Origin: CAYPIE01 sp964410665
GTDB lineage: Bacteria; Planctomycetota; Planctomycetia; Gemmatales; Gemmataceae
Length of the DNA stretch: 64,000 bases
Assembly: GCA_964410665.1 (NCBI GenBank)
Contig: CAYPIE010000010.1
Coordinates: 36,531 to 100,530, forward strand
Reading direction: 5' to 3'
Translations under genes and position numbers: made by a program
In this document: piece after piece, positions 45,201 to 52,311 of the stretch
Layout of the letters: each line of letters starts with the position of its first letter
How positions within the stretch are numbered: position 1 is the stretch's first letter
The notes under the pieces: model-generated
Told to the model about the DNA's origin: nothing
Database searches by the model: none
Seen by the model: the letters and a program-made list of their open reading frames with translations, nothing else

Positions 45201-45950
45201 GTCTTCAATATTTGTTAGATCGTTTTCGATAAGATCTTCTGCAAAGCTCAGGAAGGCAATGTGGTTGCCGTCGCGGCTGATCTGGGGGGCGTAGGAGCGG
45301 TTATCGCCGGAAGCGGTGCCGTCACGGTTGACACTGATCAAGCTCGTGGTGCCGGCGGTGAGGTCCCGGAGGTAGACATCCTCCTGGCGGTTGGCATCGA
45401 TGAGGGAAAAGTTGGAGGCAAAAGTCTGGAAGACGACCTTGGTGCTGTCGCCGCTCCACCAGCCGGCAGCGGAGGGTGCGTTTCCGGGGTTGCCGGCGTC
45501 GTCGGCACTGATCACAATCGTGGTATGGGTTTGCAAGTCACGGGCGGCCAATTGCGGTGCGAAACCGCTGGCACCGGGGACAATGTCATTGGCGGTGGTG
45601 CGGAAGAGCACATAGCGTCCGTCAGGACTGACTTCGGGGTCGGTGGACTCGAAGTTGCCACTCTGGCCGCTGCCGTTGACGCTGACCAGTTCAAGCCGGC
45701 CGGTGGCGGGGAAGTAGACAAACACGTCGGTGCGGGCGTTGAAGTCGTTGGTGACTAGGTCAGGGGCGTCGCTTTGGAAGGCGATTACTTGCCCATCGTC
45801 ACTCATGCTGATGTTGGATGAGGTGCCCAGGGCCGCCAGGCCGAATCGCGACGGATCGATCAGGGAGATTGGAGCCAAGCTGGGGACGATGCGGTCCTCG
45901 AGTTGCTCAACAGGCAGCGAGCGACGCCGGCCCCTGTGCACGTTGGTCAT
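36279..45950 (-). CDS. Giant surface protein: LEPR-like N-terminus, beta-propellers, SdrD-B, CARDB, RHS/YD repeats, FG-GAP C-terminus
   Basis: This 3,223-residue protein begins MTNVHRGRRRSLPVEQLEDR with IVPS next, the planctomycete LEPR-xLL-like export tract. Then come: about 30-985, TolB/PD40-like propeller repeats (SPDGRYVLF, SADGRYVAF, RDLxTGxT); about 1000-1083, an SdrD-B-like Cna fold with DHNQNGQPDVGEP; about 1097-1230, CARDB-like; about 1230-1320, pre-peptidase C-like; about 1335-1420, IPT/TIG-like; about 1617-2420, RHS/YD repeats starting LSFVRAYQQS and ending in the RHS core GARHYDSASGRFISPDPLL and DPTGEF; about 2420-2570, a variable segment that is less GC-rich than its surroundings; about 2570-2850, DUF11/Ig-like; a Pro-rich linker; and about 2903-3223, five or more FG-GAP/VCBS units (DLDGDGxxD). 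It probably sits on the cell surface and mediates adhesion. In RHS toxins the toxin follows the core at the C-terminus; here 800 more residues follow it, so no toxin can be assigned. Confidence 0.9.
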   Translation of the reverse strand: MTNVHRGRRRSLPVEQLEDRIVPSLAPISLIDPSRFGLAALGTSSNISMSDDGQVIAFQSDAPDLVTNDFNARTDVFVYFPATGRLELVSVNGSGQSGNFESTDPEVSPDGRYVLFRTTANDIVPGASGFAPQLAARDLQTHTTIVISADDAGNPGNAPSAAGWWSGDSTKVVFQTFASNFSLIDANRQEDVYLRDLTAGTTSLISVNRDGTASGDNRSYAPQISRDGNHIAFLSFAEDLIENDLTNIEDVYVRDLTTGKTELITIDSTGTRQPTVHSGMTEDAISADGRYVLFVSSDVNFAGVPIFNGNNLYVRDRIAGTTTLVSVNADGSAGVGGFSGRITPDGKYIAFISNGTGLDPTVNDTNNTFDAFRRDMVNGVTELVTINRAGDNGGDGLTVVPTISDDGRWIAFFSEAGNLSADPDGNQNQANSLNRRDLFIRDMLSGITTNVSSGGNDLSQLYAVSADFQTFAFESLADNLVAGDRNQRQDVIVHDLDDGIVALASRRDPSFPLEQLGGGGVFSATPDGRYVAFQAGPSADLVPGITYTGFQTGVSYVHDRQTGETQLVDLTPDPTVSGGGFNPLITPDGRFVAFWSRVPTGGSQPLVDDISFEGNFFWGRDVYLRDLSTGVTQLVSVDPSETRSNNGQKVFSTLEHAISDDGRYIAFTSISSNLIDGLSNPDEQIAIYQRDMWAGKTLLVSHNLTNDGTINADSYHLSMSADGRYITFTSKADNLVANDGNGKADVFRWDRDTDSITLVSVNAAGTAAGNDHSGEGNGFRPVMTPDGRYVAFASRANNLTTLDNNDRTDIFVRDLETDVTILASVNQQGSNGGNQDSLYPRLSHDGQKLVFVSRATDLTDIPTSSILQAYVRDLQIGTTQLVSINAGHTTGGNDQVLVTSNIDDAPTISPDGRYVVFQSEATDLTVDFIDNNGPNAPDVFLRDLDAGMTRLVSYTESGTKGAAAASVSFRYLFVGSGHTEVIFDSAADDLFPGDRTGGADVFAFTVASSGAIQGSVSQTMGGEPLPGIAVYLDHNQNGQPDVGEPRRLTDDQGGYAFTNLPAGNYQVGVVLPDGFESSGPESLTVMLPTDESIRTDQDFAATAAKADLGAVNLHAPTEVAAGAPFRVTWVTRNFARQAIPGDWQEAVYLSTDRVLDGSDVRIGMLAHTGGLGALASIARSETVVPPAGLIGTFYVFVQVDTRNQVIADTHRTNNLAFRFDPTILSIPELTFASPINDTFTGVNQDRYYQIEVQPGTSVRLTLDSQAIAGGTELYAAFGVLPTPFTFDHTAREFAQPDQILTIPLTRPGTYYVLARSRFGVASIAPFTLSAEDTSLEIDAITPDRGPASGRVTVEVRGTGFTFHSLATLVRGNTTLEASMIDFRDPSLLYATFDLTGLVAGAFDLQLTMEDRTETLANAFTVEPPSVSENPLQLFMVTPEFVRVGRVGKAAVEYINTSTTDIPAPLLRVEANTARLRLAGRSEFLGGSLTFLGIAPDGPAGVLRPGQRGRVEFEFLTTGLEDIDFQLSTTKEEATIDWNRLKNTLRPLQIPTDAWEAIYANFVMEAGTTSGEYQALLGEYANSLSAGGIRTPDTQRLVGMALASADATYITSPLLPSVDTNVSVPGLSLSFVRAYQQSILGRYTLGRFGRGWTHNWDLEAITLDNGDVILQEGPAQTRFLLQEDGSYQSAPNDPTRLTRAAGVLTRTTMDGTDTRFLENGQLAFIQDPNGNRVTATYDGQGRLTTLNHSSGGSIQLTYNQHGTIASLADSEGRSTSYAYDASGEHLTSYTNAFGTHRYTYVSDQGLQREHALASVQLSDGTNMSFEYDTEGRLIRDERNEGLARKHYVYHPTGEISVTNAGGETTSILLGDSGELLRLSDPLGQNSYYGYDENGSLTSMTFASGTVIELTNDSFGQITSIRDPLGRDTSFTYDNRGNLTSFHDGVGRTTLLSYDQRNNLIQVTRPDSANSTFGRDAVGSVTSATDARGNTVTFETNSAGQITRRIGSDGDIITYEYNSRAQLIRMTDASGVTEIDYFPNGSLKTINYPNDRSLTYQYDTAGRRTQVVHQDGFTLNYSYDALGRLELVRDDTNASLVQYMYDKTGRLTREEKGNGTVTTYHYNPDSQLVQIAHFQPGEQDPNLLIRYAYDSLGRRTEMTTPEGRTLYEYDVVGQLSSIVLPDGRSIAYTYDAAGNRLSVVDSEFGTSSYEYDEEYRLIATNTSIYTYDADGNLRSQTTGAGTTEYIFNDNRQLVQIHGPNINIIYEYDGFGNLRAVTSDGVRTEYLIDPILVDNLAAVYTPDGEKLVQYLSGIGVIGHVISGQPAFYDFDGSGSTVGISGPEGDYVGRYSYLPFGETLETVPASPYDLTYHGKWGVLPGPNGLSLAGARHYDSASGRFISPDPLLIPSGTTPYHYVFNNPISYTDPTGEFFNLPNPDVLGPWDPNVKGPRYWDPFGINQGDPCNHTIDLRHYEAAREMAKTFNPITQIPGFNSLPSQTRAAFFPGVFLGFVAANIAGLGVEIVQAINEGGIDLNDCNRSAFHWQDFVSNAMGALAGATGFDFYEKTKSRPRNGFDPNDITGPAGVGDDRYIHLDQTLPYTIRFENLASATAPAQEVFVTHRLDADLDLATFQLGDLGFADIAIEVPDGLQSFVTSVDTENTNGTPLRVDITAELNIETRTVSWTFLSIDPNTGLFPEGVFDGFLPPNLDPGEGEGFVSYTIRALSDRATNTTIDQQASIVFDTNDPIVTNVYTNTIDRDAPSSSVNPLPTTTTDTTFTVSWAGTDLGSGILHYDVFVAVDDGAFTQWLDNTTTTSADFQGEIGHTYAFFSVASDAVGWTQPTPGEAQALTEIVPDVPPPGPPMTPPTPPMLPPGPPTTPPTVPPMVPPTPPVTPPPLPPASTLPQPFLVGAGSGGGPIVVAYQPDGSERSRFPVFEAGFSGGVRTATASLNLDDVPDLLVGTGPGSSTLVIALDGDTGDELFRVPPFEASFRGGIFLAASDLDGDGIDDIAISPDEGGGPRVRILSGADRSTIADFFGIEDPNFRGGARIALADINGDATPDLLVAAGFGGGPRLAVFDGASLRPGQTPRKLAPDFFVFEQSLRNGVFIAGGDLDGDGFAEVIAGGGPGGGPRVFALSGSELLNGRQTTVANFFAGDIANRGGIRLTTKHLDQNRQADLVVGSGTGAGATVTAYSGADLNPEVNPEPLFFLDVFRPAPFGGVFVG

Positions 45951-46125
45951 GATCGGGTACCCTTGCAGAAATAGTGAATGCGGCTGGAGCTAGAGCATCT
46001 ACGGAGGGTTGCCGCGGGTGTGACACGAAAAAATGGGAAACTCCGCGGCTGGTCCGGGCGGACGGGCTGGTCCTCGGGGTTCTCGCCCTCGGTAGGGCAG
46101 TGCCGTTGTTGCGGAGGAAACACGG
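45951..46125. promoter_or_regulatory. Divergent promoter region of the giant gene and the sigma factor gene
   Basis: These 175 bases separate two divergent starts. A small hairpin GCCCT-CGGT-AGGGC lies at 46086-46099 in the leader of the sigma gene. The strong ribosome site GGAGGAAA at about 46112-46119 belongs to the TTG start at 46126. I find no clear -35/-10 pair. Confidence 0.4.
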
Positions 46126-46875
46126 TTGACCGAAGATGAAGCCGCTGATCGACTCAGTAAAATCTCCACGCAGTGGCCGGAGTTGGTTCAGGCCCATTCG
46201 GCCAGCTTGCGGGCGGTGACGGCCCAGGCGGCCCTGCTCGGCCGTTATTCAGGGGCGGTGTACTATTATCTGTTGGCCTCAACGAAGGACCCACATACCG
46301 CCGAGGAGCTCAGCCAGGAGTTCGCCCTCCGGTTTGTCCGAGGTGACTTTCATCGTGCCGATCCTCAGCGCGGACGCTTCCGCGACTTCATCAAAACCGT
46401 GTTACGTAATCTGGTGGCGGATTACTATCGTCAACGCCGTGGCGAGCCGGCCGAGTTGCCTCCGGACAGCGCTTTCATCCCGGCATCCGGTGTCGCGTCG
46501 GGCCAGGCCGACGCGGATTTCACCGCGTGCTGGCGACAGCAGCTGTTAGACCGGACCTGGGAAGAGCTGCAGCTGGCGAACGAACGCGCTGGTCAGCCGT
46601 ATTATGCGGTGTTGCGCTGGAAGGCGGAGAACCCCGATGGTACCGCTCAGGCCGGTGCGAATGAGTTGTGTCGCCGCCTAGCTAGGGAGGTGAGCCCCGC
46701 GGCCTTTCGCCAGATGCTTCACCGAGCGCGCGAGGCGTTTGCGGGGCTGCTGCTGCAGGAAGTCGCTCGGTCGCTGGGGAGTGACGAGTCGAATGCACTG
46801 GCTCAAGAGTTGGCCGACCTGGAATTGCTCGTCTATTGTCGGCCGGTACTGGAGCGGGTCGAGCGGTCGGCATAG
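46126..46875 (+). CDS. Planctomycete-type ECF RNA polymerase sigma factor
   Basis: The start is TTG 46126, supported by a strong GGAGGAAA 6-7 nt upstream and by the lack of an in-frame ATG nearby. The 249-residue protein has sigma region 2 (SGAVYYYLLASTKDPHTAEELSQEFALRFV and FRDFIKTVLRNLVADYYRQRR, about 44-106) and a region-4-like part with unusual sequence (FRQMLHRAREAFAGLLLQEVARSL). Planctomycetes encode several ECF groups associated with Ser/Thr kinases. Here the gene converges with a transmembrane kinase gene 20 bases away, an arrangement compatible with a signalling pair, but no anti-sigma gene is nearby. Confidence 0.85.
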   Translation: MTEDEAADRLSKISTQWPELVQAHSASLRAVTAQAALLGRYSGAVYYYLLASTKDPHTAEELSQEFALRFVRGDFHRADPQRGRFRDFIKTVLRNLVADYYRQRRGEPAELPPDSAFIPASGVASGQADADFTACWRQQLLDRTWEELQLANERAGQPYYAVLRWKAENPDGTAQAGANELCRRLAREVSPAAFRQMLHRAREAFAGLLLQEVARSLGSDESNALAQELADLELLVYCRPVLERVERSA

Positions 46876-46895
46876 CTCGGCTGTGGTGGAGCGTC

Positions 46896-49800
46896 TTACT
46901 CTTTTCCAATCAGCTGGCGAAAAGTCGGGTTTTGCTGCAAGTCTGCGAGGTCGGGATTCGCCTGCCACTCGGCGATGAGTCTCGCCTGCTCGGAGGCCGG
47001 GGTTTGCCCATGGGCGCGGTCGAGCCAGCCGACTGCCTGCTGAGTAAGTTGACTCGCCTGGCCGGCATCTTTGAGCGTTCTGGCTGCAATAGCACAACAA
47101 ATTCCAAAGTGAGCAAATTCTTGAGCGTTAGACTCCGTGCTCGAGCCCAGCTGGTCGATTTCGCTTGCCAGCCGGCTTAGGGCACCAGCACGCGCAAGGG
47201 TGGTGCAGCGGAGCAAGCGGTATAGCCGCCTGGTCGCGACACCAGACTCGAGTTCGATCAACCGGTCCCAATCGCGAAGGGCCTTGACATAGTCTTTGAG
47301 GCCCTCGAAGGTTTGCGCTCGGGCCCCGTGAGCCATCTTCAAGTTCAAGGTGGCGTCGGCGTGGTCGGGGACGCGGTCTCGGATGGCGGTTAACAGCTCG
47401 ATGGCCTGGGTGAGGCGTTGCACTCCGTCGCGAGCGCGGTGCTGCTGGCAAAGGAGGTTGCCCAGATTGATCAAGATCGACGCACGCAGCAGGCGCGTCG
47501 GACTGTCGGCTGGGTCGTCGATTGTCGAGCTGTCCAGGGTACGTTCTGCCTCGGCATAGGCGTCGGCCGCTTCTGTGAGTTGGCCGAGTCCGCCACAGGT
47601 GAGGGCGTGGTGATTCAAGGCATTGACCAGGCCGTTGCGATAGGAGCGATGGTCAGGATCATCGGCCCAGAGCCGGCGGGTGATCGCAACAGCGCGGCGA
47701 GTATAGGGGAGAGCATTTTCGAATGCCTGTTGGGCGAGGTGATGGACGCCGAGCTGGGAAAGGTTCTCGGCCAGGGCGTTCTGGTAGTCTGGCACCCGCG
47801 GATGGGCTAAGGCGAGGAGTTCGCGGATGGCCAGGGCACGCTCATGATAGACAACACTCTCGCCGGGATGGCCCAGGGTACGGTGATGGATCGCGAGGTT
47901 ATGCAAGCCACCCGACAAGTGCTCGAGCAGTCGCTCATCGTCGGGGCGGGCCCGGCTCAGTTGCTCGAAGAGTTGGACGGCCTCGGATTCCAGCTGCATG
48001 GCCTGGTCCGTGCGGTCGGTGCGGGCATAGACATTCGCCAAGTTATGCAAGGTCATGGCCAGGCGGTCCGTGTAGGCGGTCTGGTCCGGGTCGCTCTTTT
48101 GCAGGGCGCGTCGAGCGACCAGAGCCTCGAGGTAGGCGGATTCGGCCGCGTTGAATGCTGCGCGTTGGTCGTGGAAGCGGCCGAATTGATGGTCACAATC
48201 GCTGACACGCATGCGGTAGACGGTGTTTTCGGGTTGGGTCTGAGTTGCCTGTAGCCATAACTCCCGGGCTCGCCGTAAGGGGACTTCGACCTGGCCGGTG
48301 TCGCCGCGGATCAGGTACATGACGGCGAGATCGTGGGAGACCTCGGCGAGGGAATCGCGGAAACGCTGGTCCCTGGGGTGGGCATCGCGGAGGGCCTGCA
48401 AGGCGTCGATCGCGCGTTGATAGTTCGACGCTGCTTGGTCATCCCTGCCGAGGTGATGTTCGATCATGGCCACGCGGGCGCGGGCCAGGGCGACTTCCCA
48501 GCGGGCGTCGGGTTCGTGGTTGCCGGTATCCCGAGCGAGCTGCTGGTAGAAGGCAAGGGCATCCTGGAGGATGTCGTTACGCACCACCTCCATCTCGGGG
48601 ATTTGCGCCAGGTGTTCCTGGCCAACCCGGTCGAGTAGGCGTCGCACTGCTTCCAGGGCACTACGGTAGTGGGCTTCGGCGCGGTCGCGTGCGCTGCGGG
48701 TTTGCTCGATTTCGTGTTGCAGCTGCTGTTGGTGACGCAGGACGGCCACCCACCAGCCGGTTGCCAGCGCGGCCGCGAGTAGCAACAGACCGGCGGGGAG
48801 GGGGCGGCGCCGGGCCCACTTCAGGCTGATGCGGAGTGGCCCGACCGGCCGGGCGTGCACCGGCTCGCCGCGGGCAAAGCGGCCGAGGTCCTCGGCAACT
48901 GCTTGTGGGCTGGCGTAGCGTTCGGAGGGGTCTTTCGCCAGGCACTTGAGGCAGATAGTTTCGAGGTCTCTGGGGACTCCAGGGCGTAACGAACGGACCG
49001 AGACCGGGTCTTGCGACTGGACCTGGGCCAGAGTCTCGGCGACGCTGCCGCCGCGAAACGGCGGCTTGCCAGTGAGGCACTCGTAAAGGATCGCACCCAG
49101 AGCGTAGACGTCGGCCGCGGGCCCGACCTGGTCGCTGCGACCGGCGGCTTGTTCGGGAGCCATGTACGAGGGCGTGCCGAGGACTTGGCCCACCAGGGTG
49201 TCCGTCGCGTCGAGGTTGGCGGTCGGCCCGGCAGTAGCTGCTTCGTTCTGAAAGATCCGCGCGAGGCCGAAATCGCTGACCTTGGGGATCCAGGGCAAAC
49301 TGCCGGTACCGGGTTCACTGGCCGATCGGGTACGTAACAGAATATTGGCGGGCTTGAGGTCACGGTGGATTACGCCCTGGTGGTGGCCATGTTGCACGGC
49401 CAGCGCGATGGCGGCGACCAGTTCGGCCCCCTCGGCGGAGGAAAGTGGCTGTCGGGCCAGGGTGATGTCTAGGCTACCGGCGTCCATGTACTCGAGCACC
49501 AGGTAGGGGTGGCCATCGGTCTCGCCGACCTGGTAGATCTGGACGATGTGTGGGTGTTGGAGTCGGGCGATGGCTTCGGCCTCGGCCTGTGAGCGGCGCT
49601 TAAGGGCGGCCCGGAACGTCAGGCTCGGTCGCAGCAGTTTGACCGCTACCAGGCGTTGGAGGTTACGCTGGCGTGCCAGGATCACGTAGCCCATGGCGCC
49701 GCGGCCGAGTAAGCGAATCGGCTCGAAGTCGGTCTCCGGAAGGGCGAGGGGCACGGCCGTCGAGTCGGGCTGAGGACCAGCCGAAACCTGGCTCGCGGTG

Positions 49801-49946
49801 GGAGCCTCAAGGATCTGGGCAAGAATGCGGACGGGCCGTTCGGTCGCGCGCGGAGGCGGTGGGATGGGTTCTTCCCCCTCGGGTTCAGTCCCGGCCGAGC
49901 CGAACCGAGCCGACACCGAGGGGTTTGGAAAAGTGTCATGGTTCAC
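46896..49946 (-). CDS. Transmembrane Ser/Thr protein kinase with C-terminal TPR-like repeats
   Basis: The 1,016-residue protein begins at GTG 49946 (AGGGG about 8 nt upstream); no ATG is available before the kinase domain. The kinase domain covers about 74-365: GRGAMG (81-86), Lys103 in AVKLL, HRDLKPAN with Asp196, DFG with Asp225, GTPSYMAPEQ. A membrane helix is at about 382-403. The rest is a helical region of TPR-like units (QALRDAHPRDQRF, RRALQKSDPDQTAYTDRLAMTLHNLANVYAR, and others) on the other side of the membrane. The start lies 25 nt after the WD40 gene stop in the same direction, so it is the last gene of a four-gene operon. Substrates are unknown. Confidence 0.92.
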   Translation of the reverse strand: MNHDTFPNPSVSARFGSAGTEPEGEEPIPPPPRATERPVRILAQILEAPTASQVSAGPQPDSTAVPLALPETDFEPIRLLGRGAMGYVILARQRNLQRLVAVKLLRPSLTFRAALKRRSQAEAEAIARLQHPHIVQIYQVGETDGHPYLVLEYMDAGSLDITLARQPLSSAEGAELVAAIALAVQHGHHQGVIHRDLKPANILLRTRSASEPGTGSLPWIPKVSDFGLARIFQNEAATAGPTANLDATDTLVGQVLGTPSYMAPEQAAGRSDQVGPAADVYALGAILYECLTGKPPFRGGSVAETLAQVQSQDPVSVRSLRPGVPRDLETICLKCLAKDPSERYASPQAVAEDLGRFARGEPVHARPVGPLRISLKWARRRPLPAGLLLLAAALATGWWVAVLRHQQQLQHEIEQTRSARDRAEAHYRSALEAVRRLLDRVGQEHLAQIPEMEVVRNDILQDALAFYQQLARDTGNHEPDARWEVALARARVAMIEHHLGRDDQAASNYQRAIDALQALRDAHPRDQRFRDSLAEVSHDLAVMYLIRGDTGQVEVPLRRARELWLQATQTQPENTVYRMRVSDCDHQFGRFHDQRAAFNAAESAYLEALVARRALQKSDPDQTAYTDRLAMTLHNLANVYARTDRTDQAMQLESEAVQLFEQLSRARPDDERLLEHLSGGLHNLAIHHRTLGHPGESVVYHERALAIRELLALAHPRVPDYQNALAENLSQLGVHHLAQQAFENALPYTRRAVAITRRLWADDPDHRSYRNGLVNALNHHALTCGGLGQLTEAADAYAEAERTLDSSTIDDPADSPTRLLRASILINLGNLLCQQHRARDGVQRLTQAIELLTAIRDRVPDHADATLNLKMAHGARAQTFEGLKDYVKALRDWDRLIELESGVATRRLYRLLRCTTLARAGALSRLASEIDQLGSSTESNAQEFAHFGICCAIAARTLKDAGQASQLTQQAVGWLDRAHGQTPASEQARLIAEWQANPDLADLQQNPTFRQLIGKE

Positions 49947-49971
49947 AACGACAACCCCTGCAGTTCTCAGG

Positions 49972-50964
49972 CTAAGGCAGTTTCCAAACGGTCAAGTCTT
50001 TGTGGCTGCCAGCGACCAGCCACTCCCCCGTGGCGGCCACGGCAAGGCAGGTGATGGCCTGTGGGGCAACGTCCAAGCGGGTGAGCTGCTGTCCGGTTTT
50101 GGGGTCCCAGACGCGGACAGTGCCGTCGGAACTGCCCGAGAGGATCTGTTTGCCGTCTGGAGTGAAGGCCACCTCGGTCACATCGTCGGTGTGGCCCTTC
50201 AGGGTGAATAATGGTGCGCCGGTCCGGGTGTCCCAAACGATCAGGGAGTTGTCCCAGCTGCCGGAGACGATCGACTTGCCGTCAGGACTGAATGCCACCG
50301 AGCTGACCGCGGCGTCATGACCACTCATGGTCTGCAACTCCTCGGCTTGGCGTGCGTCCCAGAGGGTCAGGTTGTTGTCGCCGTCGGCAGAGACGAGGGA
50401 TTGACCGCCGGGGTGGTACGCCAGTGCGGTGACATCGTATTCGTTGCCCTGCTCGAGGGTGTGGCGGAGTTGACCGGTGCTAGTGTCCCAGACCTTGAGG
50501 GTGTCATCGGAACTGGCGGAGGTCAACTCTTTGCCGTCGGGGCGGAAAGCGACTGCCGTGATGCTCTCGGCATGGCCCTCGAGACCGCGGAGTATACACC
50601 CCTCTTTCCAGTCCCAGACCTGGAGGTCGCCACCCCAAGTGCCGACCACCAGCTGCTTGCCGTCGGGGCGGAAGGCCAGGGCGGTGACGTTGTCTTTCAT
50701 CCCTCTCAGGATGCGTATTGCCTTGCCAGTCTGGGCGTCCCAGATCCGCACGGTCTGGTCATCCCCCCCAGAGGCGATCCGCTTGCCGTCGGGACTGACG
50801 GTCACCGCCGCGACCCAACTGCGGTGGCCGCGAAGGGTGTGCATGGGTTTGGCCGGGTTGGCTGGCCCATCGGCACAAGTGTGGGACGGTTCGCCGAACC
50901 CGACGAAGAGCAGGGCCAGGGCGAGTGGTGTGAGACGGTGACGGCGGGCTGTGTTTGCGTACAT
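49972..50964 (-). CDS. Secreted seven-blade WD40-repeat protein
   Basis: The 330-residue protein starts with a signal peptide (hydrophobic LTPLALALLFVGFG, cleavage likely near SHTCADG) and then seven WD40 repeats (LRGHRSWVAAVTVSPDGK..., ending ...VRIWDAQ and equivalents), enough for one complete propeller. No enzymatic domain is present, so it should be a protein-binding scaffold in the periplasm or outside. It starts 12 nt after the DUF1552 stop and ends 25 nt before the kinase start, so all four genes appear co-transcribed. It may bind the kinase's outer repeats or the DUF1552/1592 proteins, by inference only. Confidence 0.92.
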   Translation of the reverse strand: MYANTARRHRLTPLALALLFVGFGEPSHTCADGPANPAKPMHTLRGHRSWVAAVTVSPDGKRIASGGDDQTVRIWDAQTGKAIRILRGMKDNVTALAFRPDGKQLVVGTWGGDLQVWDWKEGCILRGLEGHAESITAVAFRPDGKELTSASSDDTLKVWDTSTGQLRHTLEQGNEYDVTALAYHPGGQSLVSADGDNNLTLWDARQAEELQTMSGHDAAVSSVAFSPDGKSIVSGSWDNSLIVWDTRTGAPLFTLKGHTDDVTEVAFTPDGKQILSGSSDGTVRVWDPKTGQQLTRLDVAPQAITCLAVAATGEWLVAGSHKDLTVWKLP

Positions 50965-50976
50965 CGGAAAGATCGC

Positions 50977-52311
50977 TCAGCGCAGGATTTCGGAGATAGG
51001 CCCGGTGCTCTCTTTAAAGGAGTCCACTGGACAGCCCAGCTGTTGCAGGACGGTGAGGTACAAGTCAGAGGCGGGTTTCTGGTCGGTCTTCCACTTGAGG
51101 TGTTGCCCGTGTTTGAAGCCGAGTAGTTTGCCTCCGGCCAGGAGCATTGGAAAACTTTTGCCGGAGTGGCTGCTGATTTGTGAGCCACCTAGAAGTAGCA
51201 CGGTGTGGTCGAGCAGGGTACCCTCGTGGGCCTGGATGGCTTGCAGCTTATCCATTAGGTGGGCTAGGCAGCTGCAGAACATCTGGTCACGCATGCCGAG
51301 CACCCGGACGTCGAGGTTGTCAGCGCCGCGGTTGCCGGTACCCTTGTGGTGGTAGTCGTGGGCGCCGCGGGTGGGTGCACCAGCAGTTTTGGCCCAGATC
51401 TTGTATTCGCGATAGTTCGGGCCTCCCTCGCCGCCGAGGACCTGGGTGACGATGCGGGTACTGTCGGTCTGGAAGCCAAGGACGAGCAAGTCCATCATCA
51501 ATTCGATATGTTCTTGCATGCTGTTTTTGCCCTGGGGCTCCAGGCGTACTGCCTCCTCGTCGAAGTCTGGGCGGCCTCGTTGGAGAATGGCTTCGCGGTC
51601 GTCGAGTCGTCGTTCGATGTCTCGGACGGACTCCAAATACTGGTCGAGCCGGGCTTGATCGAGTGACCCGAGGTGTTGCCGCAGGTCTTGGACATCGCCT
51701 ACCGCGGTGTCGAGAATGCTTCGGTTCAGGGCAAGCCGAGCCTGGGCATCCTTGAGCTGCTGGCGGTCAGCCGGGGGGAACAGTTGGGCAAAGACATTCC
51801 GATAGTTGGCGTTGGCGGGGAGATCGACCCCGAGATGATTCCGCGACAGGGTGCTGGTGCCGACACCGTCACGCCAGGACAGGACCAGCGAGGGCAACCA
51901 AGTGGTACCCAGATACTTGGCGGCGACCTGGTCCATGGAGATGGTGTTGGAGATGGCACCTGGGGTGAGGTTAATGTTATGACCGGTCAGCCAGTTATAG
52001 GGGTGTACGTGGCCGCTGATGCGGCCCTGGATGTGAGACAGCCCGGTGAGCACGCTGAACTGATCACGGTGGTGGGCCAGGGGTTGGTGGGACGGGGCCA
52101 GGGTGTAGTTTGGGCCAGTATTTTTCGGGAACCAGGCGTAGTGATTGATGCCGCCGGGAATGTAGAAGCAGGCCAGTCGGCGAGGCTCGGCTTGTTTGCG
52201 AGTGGCCGCCAAAGTCTGCTCGCCCATGACCTCTAACCAGGGCAGGGCGATGGTGGCGCCGAGGCCGCGCAGGACAGAGCGGCGGGTGATGCGCGGGGAT
52301 TTCGGGTTCAT
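50977..52311 (-). CDS. DUF1552 domain protein with Tat-type signal
   Basis: The 444-residue protein begins with a twin-arginine-type signal (ITRRSVLRGLGATIALPWLE) and has DUF1552 features: FYIPGGINHYAW, VLTGLSHIQG, GHVHPYNWLTG, LLGGSQISSHSG and a C-terminal PVDSFKESTG. These proteins are secreted and almost always paired with a DUF1592-type gene in planctomycetes and Verrucomicrobia; the function is undetermined. ATG overlaps the stop of the DUF1592 gene (ATGA at 52308-52311), so the two are translationally coupled. Confidence 0.94.
   Translation of the reverse strand: MNPKSPRITRRSVLRGLGATIALPWLEVMGEQTLAATRKQAEPRRLACFYIPGGINHYAWFPKNTGPNYTLAPSHQPLAHHRDQFSVLTGLSHIQGRISGHVHPYNWLTGHNINLTPGAISNTISMDQVAAKYLGTTWLPSLVLSWRDGVGTSTLSRNHLGVDLPANANYRNVFAQLFPPADRQQLKDAQARLALNRSILDTAVGDVQDLRQHLGSLDQARLDQYLESVRDIERRLDDREAILQRGRPDFDEEAVRLEPQGKNSMQEHIELMMDLLVLGFQTDSTRIVTQVLGGEGGPNYREYKIWAKTAGAPTRGAHDYHHKGTGNRGADNLDVRVLGMRDQMFCSCLAHLMDKLQAIQAHEGTLLDHTVLLLGGSQISSHSGKSFPMLLAGGKLLGFKHGQHLKWKTDQKPASDLYLTVLQQLGCPVDSFKESTGPISEILR

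Noticed and set aside
36279..45950. The giant gene as a contact-dependent RHS toxin
   Set aside because: The RHS core is not terminal, no toxin motif follows it, and no immunity-like small gene lies downstream.
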